A DNA stretch of 9,901 nucleotides from M30B19 sp041688615 (GTDB taxonomy: Bacteria > Planctomycetota > Planctomycetia > Pirellulales > Pirellulaceae): contig JBDNHU010000011.1 in assembly GCA_041688615.1 (NCBI GenBank), positions 1-9,901 of the forward strand, in the 5' to 3' direction. How positions within the stretch are numbered: position 1 is the stretch's first letter; each line of letters begins with the position of its first letter. Below are positions 1 through 6,667 of this stretch, in pieces. A program made the position numbers and the translations under genes. Below the pieces are notes generated by a model, which was not told the DNA's origin, ran no database searches, and saw only the letters and a program-made list of their open reading frames with translations.

Positions 1-1086
1 GGATCACAGCCTGACCACATCGATTGGGCCAGTCTGGCAAAGTTTCCTGGCACGCTGGTTGTTTACATGGGAACGACCCAAGTCGAGTACTGGGCTACGG
101 AATTATTAAAAGGAGGCAAGCCCGATTCGACACCCGTTGGGATTGTGCGTCGCTGCAGCTTCCATGACCAAACGGTGGTCGAAACCTCGTTGGGCAAATT
201 GATTCAAACGGTTACGACTCCCAAACGAATTCGCCCACCCGTAATTTTTCTCGTCGGCGACGTTGCCACTAACACCCAACAGCTAAACTGGTTCCAAAAC
301 CGTCCGCTATTCGGCCAAACCGTTCTGGTGACTCGGCCTGTCGTTCAAAGCGATCAAACGCTACGGGAATTCGAACATTTAGGCGCTTGCACGCTCAGTT
401 GGCCCGGCATTGAAATCAATCCTGTGGCAAATCATGCCCAATTGGATCACACCATTGCAAATCTGCGTTCCTATGATTGGGTGGTATTTTCCAGCGTCAA
501 TGGCGTGGACAGCTTTCTCAACCGCATGTGGGAATTGGGCCTGGATAGTCGGGATTTTGGACAGTGCAAAATAGCAACCATTGGGCAAAAAACAAATCAA
601 TCGCTAAGTCGTTTTCATCTTAAAAGTGACTACGTCCCCAAGAAGTTTGACGCCGATCACCTGGCTGACCACCTTGTGGATTTGCAATCCAATAGCGAAC
701 ACCCACTTCGCATTCTGTTAATTCGAGCAAGCCGAGGTCGCGATGACTTGGCGGTTCGCCTTAGCACAGCGGGCGCCAAAGTTGACCAAGCGGTCGCTTA
801 CCTGAACCAAGACGCAGCCCCACCTTCCCAGGAATTGATCGCATCAATGGCGACTGGCAACATTGACTGGGTTACGGTAACTTCCAGTGCCATCGCCAGA
901 AATCTGGTGCAGTGTTTTGGCGAACATTTGCGGGCAACCCAATTGGTCTCAATCTCACCGCTGACTTCTCAGGTCTTACGAGACTTGAAATTCGAAGTCG
1001 CAGCCGAGGCGGAAACTTACACGTCTCAGGGGATCGTTCAAGCCATTTGTGAACTCCGAAAACGCCAACAGACCCAAGCCACCTAA
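1..1086 (+). CDS. Uroporphyrinogen-III C-methyltransferase / uroporphyrinogen-III synthase fusion, 5' end missing
   Basis: The reading frame is open from base 1, so the gene starts upstream; the ATG at 67 is internal. 361 residues are visible. Residues 1-98 match the C-terminal part of the SAM-dependent uroporphyrinogen-III methyltransferase (CobA/SUMT): 'GTLVVYMG', 'STPVGIVRR', 'TSLGKLIQTV' and 'PPVIFLVGDV', followed by a W-containing linker. From about residue 103 a HemD domain follows: 'GQTVLVTRP', the typical 'VFSSVNGVDSF', 'KIATIGQKT', 'LLIRASRGRDDLAVRL', 'WVTVTSSAIA' and 'SPLTSQVLRDL'. HemD closes linear hydroxymethylbilane to uroporphyrinogen III; CobA methylates it to precorrin-2, leading to siroheme or cobalamin. 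Both would be cytoplasmic. CobA-HemD fusions are known in several phyla. The catalytic N-terminal SUMT region lies outside the window, so its intactness cannot be judged. A MazG-like gene follows after 33 bases and may be co-transcribed. Confidence 0.93.
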   Translation, partial: GSQPDHIDWASLAKFPGTLVVYMGTTQVEYWATELLKGGKPDSTPVGIVRRCSFHDQTVVETSLGKLIQTVTTPKRIRPPVIFLVGDVATNTQQLNWFQNRPLFGQTVLVTRPVVQSDQTLREFEHLGACTLSWPGIEINPVANHAQLDHTIANLRSYDWVVFSSVNGVDSFLNRMWELGLDSRDFGQCKIATIGQKTNQSLSRFHLKSDYVPKKFDADHLADHLVDLQSNSEHPLRILLIRASRGRDDLAVRLSTAGAKVDQAVAYLNQDAAPPSQELIASMATGNIDWVTVTSSAIARNLVQCFGEHLRATQLVSISPLTSQVLRDLKFEVAAEAETYTSQGIVQAICELRKRQQTQAT

Positions 1087-1119
1087 CAACTTTCCTTCTT
1101 CCCCAATCGCAGTGAATCC

Positions 1120-1440
1120 ATGACCGACCCGAAGCAGCAAATCAATCTTGCCGATTTCCAGGCGTTGATCGAAAAAATGTACGGAAAGAAAGACCAAGCC
1201 CGAGGGGTTGAGGGTACTTTCATGTGGCTGATGGAAGAAGTGGGCGAACTGGCGTCCGCCCTGCGCGACGGCACCAAAGAGGAACAAATGGGCGAATTTG
1301 CTGACGTGATCGCTTGGTTGACTACCATTGCAAACGTGGCTGGGATCGATTTGACCGAGGCATTGGCTCAAAAATACGGAAAAGGCTGCCCAGGCTGCGG
1401 CAAGTTGATCTGCGACTGCCCAGATGAAGAAAAACCGTAG
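1120..1440 (+). CDS. MazG-like nucleotide pyrophosphohydrolase with C-terminal cysteine cluster
   Basis: This 106-residue protein has the all-alpha NTP pyrophosphohydrolase (MazG) metal-binding pattern: E39-E40-x-x-E43 in 'MEEVGELASALRDG' and E59-x-x-D62 in 'EFADVIAWL'. Family members bind Mg2+ and hydrolyse nucleoside triphosphates, often non-canonical ones, to monophosphate and pyrophosphate. The length fits the single-domain MazG-like group rather than the two-domain E. coli MazG. The last 17 residues carry C90-x-x-C93 and C98-x-C100, which could bind a zinc ion; this tail is not part of the catalytic core. The ATG at 1120 lies 33 bases after the cobA-hemD stop and has no clear Shine-Dalgarno site. 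The substrate cannot be read from the sequence. The fold and family are fairly sure; a link with tetrapyrrole synthesis is only positional. Confidence 0.88.
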   Translation: MTDPKQQINLADFQALIEKMYGKKDQARGVEGTFMWLMEEVGELASALRDGTKEEQMGEFADVIAWLTTIANVAGIDLTEALAQKYGKGCPGCGKLICDCPDEEKP

Positions 1441-1776
1441 CTCGGCGACCGTTTTCGAAAAATAAGCTCACCGATCAGACGTCGAATTGTCTCAGTTGTG
1501 AAACGACAAACAGGGTGGCAGTAGAAGCCTTTGAGTGGGTCTAGTATCCTTTACTTTAGTTCAACAGCCACGATCAGGCGACCTAAACGCCATTTCGCAA
1601 TGACTTGGAATTCATACCTTATCTTCCGGCTAAGCCTAGGTTGATCCGTCAAAGTATAGATAGAAGCGAACAAAACGGTGATATCGAAAAAGGCTGTGAT
1701 CCAATTGATTTACTTTTCTGGCGTGGTCTCCCTAGTGCATTCAATCTTCCATAATTGCATACAGACGCAAACCCGC
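1441..1776. other. Intergenic region before the large membrane protein gene
   Basis: I see no convincing gene here. The stretch contains a perfect 10-bp palindrome TTTTCGAAAA at 1452-1461, which lacks the following T-run needed for a terminator, and a TATAGAT at 1655-1661 that could be a -10 element but has no good -35 at the right distance. The frame of the downstream protein is open back to a GTG at 1678, so 1678-1776 could be coding if translation starts there. It should otherwise hold the promoter and leader of the downstream gene. Confidence 0.5.
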
Positions 1777-4224
1777 ATGTGGATAAAGTGCAACCTGTGG
1801 ATAAAGTGCAACCTTTCAGCCCAGCGATGGCTCCCTTGGCAAAGCCGAGTCGATAGAAGCCCAACGGCGTCTGGATCGAGGGGTTTTCAAACCATCCTAC
1901 AGCTTCTGCTCTGCGGATTTGTGTTCATTCTGCCCGCTGGAAACGCAACCACCTGGGCTCAAGGATCGCAAGAGCACGCCTCCGCGAAAACGCTTGAAGC
2001 ATCCACACAAATCAATGAAGACAACAAACCGGCAGCGGAGCCAGGATCCCCAGCACCGAGTACCAACCCAGACTTAGTTGCGCCCCAAGACGTCAACTAC
2101 TTTCAACAATTGAAACTGGGCATTAACGGACACGTTCGCCTAGGATGCTGGGCCGAAGCGACGATTCGCTGTCCAACGCTGCCCCAGGACGGGACCTTGG
2201 TCATCCGCTCCACCGATGGCGATGGCATCCCGGTCAATTTTCGCTGGCCCTTGAGTCAACAATTTCAAGACGATGGCGTTCCAATGGCGGTCGGCTACTT
2301 TCGCATGGGGCGGCCTAAGCAAGAGCTGCGGTTCCAGGTTCTAGATAAAAGCGGAAAGGTTCTGGCCCAAAAGTTGGTAGATTCCACGAATCGTGAACTT
2401 ATCACGGTTCACCCAGCGACGTCGAAACTCTGGATTTACTTAGGCCCGGAACTTGGTCTTAATTCGGCGTTAGGCTTGTCTTCCACGGATTCTGGGAACG
2501 GTGGCATTCAGATCATTCCATTGGAATCACCACAAAACCTGCCTGCGACCGCGCTAGGTTGGGACTCGGTGGTGCGTCTGGTCGGCTGCCCAGAAGGCGA
2601 AGCATGGCCCGACCAGTTGAGCGATCGGCAAATGAGATCGATCTCCACTTGGCTAAAGGACGGAGGCCACGTGTCGTTAACGGTTGCAGAATCCGCCTCG
2701 CGATTAATTGGTCCCAACGGTGTTTTGAATCCAATTTTTCCGCCGCAAGAGGTCGCCACTCTTTCGACCGAGAACAGTAGTTCGATAGAATTTTTCGTGA
2801 CGTCCCGAAGTCAACTTTTGACTCAACGCGGGCAAACGCTGACGTTTGCGGCCCTTACCACCGCCGACAACGATTCAGAATTGATGGTTGATGATCGACC
2901 TGCGATTCTTAGGTTTGCCCACGGACGGGGGCAAGTCGATGTAATGGGATTGAACCCCATGACGCCGACGCTTGCACAATGGCCGTCCCGTGGGGCACTA
3001 CTAGCCAAGTGGCTGCAACATTCAAAACCAAGCGAAGCAAGGTTAAACACTTCTTTCGGATTTAACGACTTAACTGGACAGCTTCGGTCTGCCTTAGACC
3101 AGTTCAAGGCCGTCCAATTGATCTCGTTCACAACCGTTTCGCTAATCGTTCTGGCATTCATTTTGTTTGTGACGCTGGATTACTTCTTGCTTCGCTATAT
3201 CCTTGGCAAGATGGAATTGACTTGGATAACCTTGCCCATCTATTGCTTGGTGGCATGCGGGGCGACCTATGCTATTTTCCAATCCTCGAAATCAGATAAG
3301 CTTTTGGTCAATCAAGCGGAGATCATCGACATCGACGCTTCGGACCTCTCGGTTCGCGGGCATTTTTGGGCAAATGTCTACAGTCCAGTCTCCAAGCCCA
3401 TGAAAATTGATCTAGCAACCAGCAACCAGTTCGACATTCCTTCCAGCTCTCGCTTCATCACTTGGCAAGGGCTTTCGGGCATCGGCATGGGAGCGATGCG
3501 GTCCGAAAACTTGTCGATCGGCAGCGACCAGCCTTATTCACTTTCGACGAACACAAAAAAAATGACTTCACCTCAGTTGCCTGCCACCGATGCCGGGGCG
3601 GCGACCGGGAACCCTATGGCTGAAATCGTGATCGAAAATATGCCGTTCAATGTAGCATCAACTCGCTGCCTGACCGGTACGTGGGGCGCAACGTTTCCCA
3701 AAACAATTAACGCCAAACTTCAACGCCAATCCGGACGTGACCGATTAAGTGGAACGTTCACCAATCCTTTCCCAGTCGAATTGAAAGATTGCTTTATTGT
3801 TTACGGCCCCTGGGCCTACCAATTTAATCAAACGCTACCGCCGGGAAAAACCATTGACTTGTTGACTCAAGCCAAGCCCCAAGCGATCCAGGTATGGTTG
3901 ACGCGAAGCCGAAGCGGACAAAATAGCGGCAGCGGCGATGCGGGCTGGAGCCCCGTCAATGACGACCTGCAACGAATCTTGGAAATGCTAATGTATTACG
4001 ACTTGGCGGGTGGGCAGGGCTACACTCGCTTGCTGAACAGTTACCAAAGCCGTTTGGACTTCAGTCATTTGAATCAACTCAGACGCGCCGTTTTTCTAGG
4101 ACGATGCGACTCAAGTGTCGCTCAGATGCAATTCGATGGTAATACGATCCAAGATGATCAATACGATAAAACGGCCACGGCGGTCAGAATCATCTTGCCC
4201 GTCTTGGAACCCGATCAAGATTGA
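1777..4224 (+). CDS. Exported membrane protein with GATase-like region, partner of the ABC ATPase (uncharacterised)
   Basis: The protein has 815 residues from the ATG at 1777, or 848 from an in-frame GTG at 1678. I prefer 1777 because it is the first ATG and the upstream codons include rare ATA; neither start has a good ribosome site. A basic N-region leads to a hydrophobic stretch (about 39-55) and a likely signal peptidase site after A61 ('TTWA|QG'). A beta-rich region follows, then about residues 230-310 a segment resembling class I glutamine-amidotransferase-like folds ('LGWDSVVRLVGCPEG', 'ISTWLKDGGHVSL') with no clear catalytic Cys-His pair. Two membrane helices lie at about 448-467 and 483-501, joined by a short charged loop ('LRYILGKMELTW'). 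The final 300 residues are beta-rich and probably outside the cytoplasm. The pairing with an ABC-2-type ATPase recalls GldG-like auxiliary proteins, but this is an analogy, not a recognised homology. The function is unknown. Confidence 0.8.
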   Translation: MWIKCNLWIKCNLSAQRWLPWQSRVDRSPTASGSRGFQTILQLLLCGFVFILPAGNATTWAQGSQEHASAKTLEASTQINEDNKPAAEPGSPAPSTNPDLVAPQDVNYFQQLKLGINGHVRLGCWAEATIRCPTLPQDGTLVIRSTDGDGIPVNFRWPLSQQFQDDGVPMAVGYFRMGRPKQELRFQVLDKSGKVLAQKLVDSTNRELITVHPATSKLWIYLGPELGLNSALGLSSTDSGNGGIQIIPLESPQNLPATALGWDSVVRLVGCPEGEAWPDQLSDRQMRSISTWLKDGGHVSLTVAESASRLIGPNGVLNPIFPPQEVATLSTENSSSIEFFVTSRSQLLTQRGQTLTFAALTTADNDSELMVDDRPAILRFAHGRGQVDVMGLNPMTPTLAQWPSRGALLAKWLQHSKPSEARLNTSFGFNDLTGQLRSALDQFKAVQLISFTTVSLIVLAFILFVTLDYFLLRYILGKMELTWITLPIYCLVACGATYAIFQSSKSDKLLVNQAEIIDIDASDLSVRGHFWANVYSPVSKPMKIDLATSNQFDIPSSSRFITWQGLSGIGMGAMRSENLSIGSDQPYSLSTNTKKMTSPQLPATDAGAATGNPMAEIVIENMPFNVASTRCLTGTWGATFPKTINAKLQRQSGRDRLSGTFTNPFPVELKDCFIVYGPWAYQFNQTLPPGKTIDLLTQAKPQAIQVWLTRSRSGQNSGSGDAGWSPVNDDLQRILEMLMYYDLAGGQGYTRLLNSYQSRLDFSHLNQLRRAVFLGRCDSSVAQMQFDGNTIQDDQYDKTATAVRIILPVLEPDQD
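1778..1813 (+). repeat. Perfect 18-bp tandem duplication containing two DnaA-box sequences
   Basis: TGTGGATAAAGTGCAACC occurs twice without a gap (1778-1795 and 1796-1813). If translated it gives WIKCNL twice near the N-terminus of the large membrane protein, keeping the frame. The first nine bases of each copy, TGTGGATAA, are the exact complement of the consensus DnaA box TTATCCACA, so the duplication makes two boxes in the same direction, 18 bp apart, overlapping the presumed ATG at 1777. Whether DnaA binds here is unknown. Confidence 0.9.
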
Positions 4225-4323
4225 TGCCCGCTGACCGATGGTTTCGGTGAGCTGAATAGAAGTTTTCCCCGGTTGATGATCGAACTGCGTTGCTAGATTC
4301 GCTACCCACAGCAAAGTTTTTAC

Positions 4324-4327
4324 GAGG
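4324..4327 (+). promoter_or_regulatory. Ribosome binding site supporting the TTG start of the ABC ATPase
   Basis: GAGG lies 8 bases before the TTG at 4336. The next in-frame ATG is codon 44, after the Walker A motif, so an ATG start would destroy the protein. The TTG with this site is therefore the credible start. Confidence 0.65.
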
Positions 4328-4335
4328 CTACTAAT

Positions 4336-5268
4336 TTGATACGCGTTGAAAAACTAACAAAAAAATTCGGAGATCTATACGCCATCAACAATGTCAGTCT
4401 TAATCTTGAACAAGGCGATTTGTTCGGATTCATTGGCCCCAATGGTGCGGGCAAGACAACGACGATGCGGATCATTGCCACCTTGTCGGAACCCACATCG
4501 GGCGAGGCCTACGTGTGCGGCCATTCGGTCTACAACGATGCCAAAGAGATCCGGCGTCTCGTGGGGTACATGCCAGACTTTTTTGGTGTCTACGATGACA
4601 TGAAGGTAATCGAGTATCTGGAATTTTTCGCCGCCGCCTATCGCATTCGGGGCCAGGCACGTCGCAAACGCTGCGAAGAGATGCTGGAGATCGTTGACCT
4701 GGAATTCAAACGTGACGCGTTTGCAAACACACTTTCGCGCGGCCAAACTCAAAGACTTGGATTGGCTCGAGTTCTTCTGCATGACCCGCAAGTCTTGCTG
4801 TTGGATGAACCGCTAAGCGGCTTGGACCCTCGTGCACGTATCGAGATGCGGAACCTGCTTCGCCGACTTGGACAAATGGGGAAAACCGTGATTGTTTCCA
4901 GTCACATTCTGCCCGAACTCGCAGACGTCTGTAATAAGGTGGGTATTATTGACCGAGGCGTATTAGAAGTCAGCGCAAGCGTTGCAGACGTCATGCGACA
5001 AGTCCGTGACCGAGTCATTTTGCATGTCGGAGTCAAAGACAATATCGAAAAAGCAAGGGACGTCATTCAAGCGGACCCGTCTACCGCATCCGTCGTCTTG
5101 GGAGATGGCGTTTTGGTGGCAACGCTCAACGAAGGCGTTACGGAATTTAGCCACTTAGCGACTGCCTTGATCGGGGCAGGGCTGGCAATTACCAAATTCC
5201 ACGAAGAAGAGATCAACCTGGAATCCGCATTTATGGCATTGACCACAGGGGGCGGTAAGAAGATCTAG
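4336..5268 (+). CDS. ABC transporter ATP-binding protein, ABC-2 (CcmA) type
   Basis: The 310-residue protein is a complete ABC ATPase. It shows Walker A G34-PNGAGKTT-42, the signature L133-SRGQ-137 (R in place of the usual second G), Walker B V153-LLLDE-158, the D-loop SGLD at 161-164 and the switch H190 in 'VSSHILPEL'. The Q-loop position in 'GYMPDFFGVYDDM' (77-89) has D81 where many ABC proteins have Q. Residues from about 215 form the C-terminal extension common in ABC-2 exporter ATPases. It would sit on the cytoplasmic side and drive a membrane partner. It begins with TTG, 111 bases after the GATase-like membrane protein on the same strand, so the two probably form one unit. No ABC-2 permease is found in the window; the gene downstream is on the opposite strand. 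The substrate is unknown. Confidence 0.93.
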   Translation: MIRVEKLTKKFGDLYAINNVSLNLEQGDLFGFIGPNGAGKTTTMRIIATLSEPTSGEAYVCGHSVYNDAKEIRRLVGYMPDFFGVYDDMKVIEYLEFFAAAYRIRGQARRKRCEEMLEIVDLEFKRDAFANTLSRGQTQRLGLARVLLHDPQVLLLDEPLSGLDPRARIEMRNLLRRLGQMGKTVIVSSHILPELADVCNKVGIIDRGVLEVSASVADVMRQVRDRVILHVGVKDNIEKARDVIQADPSTASVVLGDGVLVATLNEGVTEFSHLATALIGAGLAITKFHEEEINLESAFMALTTGGGKKI

Positions 5269-5341
5269 CGTACCGGCTAACCCAAACACCCATCTGGTAT
5301 ACGCTTGGCGGCCGAAATCTGACCAGCAGACATGGCCCACC

Positions 5342-6394
5342 TTAACGGCGACTCTTCGGCGACGATTTTTCGTGGTTGGTTAACACTTGACTGATCGGTG
5401 GCTTGACGATTCGACTGGTTGGGTCGTTTGGCTGCGAAGTCTGGAAGACCGTCATCAAGACGGAACCTAAACACAATGTACCGGCGGCCTCGGCAATTAA
5501 CCACATCGTCCAAATGGACAGTGGTGCATTGGACAGAAACGCCACGCCAACGATACATTGGATGCACCACATCGAAACCAAACCTAAACTGGAAATCTGA
5601 ATTCTTGCAATTTCTGTTTCCTGGTTCTTGCGATTGGCCTCGTCCAAAACGGGTTGAATCGAATTGGCGGGAACATCGATTCGCATGCCAGGAAAATCGC
5701 TCAACTTTTTTGCCATCGGCAACGCCTTGGGCACGTCCGCCTTGTGCTTCGCTGATGTGTTGTGCTTCGCTGATGTGTTGTGCTTCGCTGATGTGTTGTT
5801 GATAATCGTTGCCTGTGTGGCGACGTGCCCTTGATCGATACGTATCCGGACCTGGCATGCCCCGGCACCCTGGATTACCCCATCGCCCTGGATTGCCCCA
5901 GCACGTTGACTTGCCCCAGCACGTTGACTTGCCCCAGCAATGCGGCTTGCCCCAGCAATTCGGAAGGTGTCGGCAGCTAAATTCTTCTTGGCAGCCCCAC
6001 GATCATTGAGAGCCCGCTGGAAAATGGATTCTTCCAACGTTTGCAAACGCTGAATCAAGTCATCTTCGGCCCAGGTTTCGTCCAATTCGGACAAATCCCC
6101 AGCAAGCTTGGCTTCCTGGTCATAGAAATCTGCCGAGAGGTACTTTGCGGTCTCTAAGATTTGTTCGGGGACTTCGCCCTTGACCGAAACTGCGTTAGCC
6201 AATTGTCCGGGTTCATCGGCCCCCACATGACTATCCAAATCCAATGAAGATTCAAATGCCAGTTGCGATTGCAGAGCGGCCAAATCGTAGCCTTTTGCAT
6301 TCACCTCACACCCACACTCGATGCAGATAGAGATCCCTTTTGCGCAAGATCGAATCAAGCTACTTCTCTGACAACTATCGCACCATACACTCAT
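5342..6394 (-). CDS. Zinc-ribbon membrane protein with hexapeptide repeats (uncharacterised)
   Basis: The protein has 350 residues from the ATG at 6394, chosen because the zinc ribbon begins directly after it ('MSVWCDSC') and an AAAGG-like site lies upstream; an in-frame ATG at 6457 would add 21 basic residues. C5-x-x-C8 and C24-x-x-C27, with C17 and C29 nearby, form a probable zinc ribbon. An acidic, mainly helical region follows (about 35-135). Next come six imperfect hexapeptides of the type Q-R-A-G-A-S (about 145-180) and three copies of N-T-S-A-K-H (about 199-218), both encoded by 18-bp tandem repeats. Two membrane helices lie near 272-291 and 296-317, followed by a basic tail. I do not recognise the family. 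The layout suggests a membrane-anchored protein with a cytoplasmic zinc ribbon, but no reaction can be assigned. The repeats are low-complexity and may be a flexible linker. It is convergent with the ABC ATPase gene, 73 bases away. Confidence 0.78.
   Translation of the reverse strand: MSVWCDSCQRSSLIRSCAKGISICIECGCEVNAKGYDLAALQSQLAFESSLDLDSHVGADEPGQLANAVSVKGEVPEQILETAKYLSADFYDQEAKLAGDLSELDETWAEDDLIQRLQTLEESIFQRALNDRGAAKKNLAADTFRIAGASRIAGASQRAGASQRAGAIQGDGVIQGAGACQVRIRIDQGHVATQATIINNTSAKHNTSAKHNTSAKHKADVPKALPMAKKLSDFPGMRIDVPANSIQPVLDEANRKNQETEIARIQISSLGLVSMWCIQCIVGVAFLSNAPLSIWTMWLIAEAAGTLCLGSVLMTVFQTSQPNDPTSRIVKPPISQVLTNHEKSSPKSRR
5742..5799 (-). repeat. Three perfect 18-bp tandem repeats within the zinc-ribbon protein gene
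   Basis: TTGTGCTTCGCTGATGTG (+ strand) occurs at 5742-5759, 5760-5777 and 5778-5795 with no differences, followed by four bases of a further copy. On the coding strand each unit adds N-T-S-A-K-H. Perfect identity suggests recent expansion by slippage or unequal exchange. Confidence 0.95.
5857..5964 (-). repeat. Six-unit degenerate 18-bp tandem array within the zinc-ribbon protein gene
   Basis: Six consecutive 18-bp units share a TTGCCCCAGCA core on the + strand. The units at 5893-5910 and 5911-5928 are identical (TTGCCCCAGCACGTTGAC); those at 5929-5946 and 5947-5964 share the core with different ends; those at 5857-5874 and 5875-5892 are more diverged. The translation gives hexapeptides such as RIAGAS, QRAGAS and QGAGAC. 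The array is older than the NTSAKH array but has the same period, which is unrelated in sequence. Confidence 0.92.
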
Positions 6395-6567
6395 CGTGTT
6401 GACCTTTGGTTTTGGAACACGCAACGCTCTTGGATCTTTGCCGTGCATTCGATACAACCACTACAATATCGTCACAATCGCTACCCAATGGCAAATTCCC
6501 AGGTCTACTTACTTCTCACATCGAAGATTCCACGCTTCGGCTTGAATACGAACCGCGGTAGGCGCAC

Positions 6568-6606
6568 AAAAAAATGCAACTGGTATCCCATCTATACCAG
6601 ATGCAT
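6568..6606 (-). terminator. Intrinsic terminator after the DHH phosphoesterase gene
   Basis: The arms CTGGTAT (6580-6586) and ATACCAG (6594-6600) pair around a 7-base loop. The stem extends past one A-A mismatch through TGCA (6575-6578 with 6602-6605) and A6574-T6606. On the - strand the stem is followed at once by seven T's (6574-6568). It begins about 60 bases after the stop of the DHH gene and before the zinc-ribbon gene, so it separates the two transcripts. Confidence 0.82.
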
Positions 6607-6667
6607 CAATTACGTTCGCCTAATCGCTGTTTGGAGGCAGGGAACGGTGCCCAAAGCGGCGTAAAAA

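Noticed and set aside
4230..4252. Imperfect hairpin (ACCGA/TCGGT with outer GCT/AGC) just after the stop of the GATase-like protein gene.
   Set aside because: The core stem is only five base pairs, a G-G mismatch interrupts it and no T-run follows directly, so a terminator call is not supported.
5269..5341. Bidirectional terminator between the convergent ABC ATPase and zinc-ribbon genes.
   Set aside because: Only a four-base TACC/GGTA pairing with a long loop and no T-run was found.
5419..5802. Open + strand frame ending in repeated CCASLM.
   Set aside because: It is antisense to the zinc-ribbon gene; the repeated peptide is only the shadow of the 18-bp repeats.
5857..5964. Hexapeptide repeats as a left-handed beta-helix (acyltransferase-type) domain.
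   Set aside because: The period fits, but there are only six turns at most, the hydrophobic position is not kept (I, R and G occur) and no acyltransferase context exists. A low-complexity linker is simpler.
5742..5964. CRISPR-like array.
   Set aside because: The 18-bp units are directly adjacent with no spacers and lie inside an open frame.
6395..6567. Possible promoter of the zinc-ribbon gene (TTGTGA, 17 bases, TATCGA on the - strand).
   Set aside because: Both boxes match the sigma-70 consensus poorly; a promoter must exist here but cannot be placed with confidence.
6263..6664. Open + strand frame of 133 codons over the start of the zinc-ribbon gene.
   Set aside because: It overlaps the zinc-ribbon coding region and the terminator at 6568-6606, and its translation shows no domain or plausible composition.
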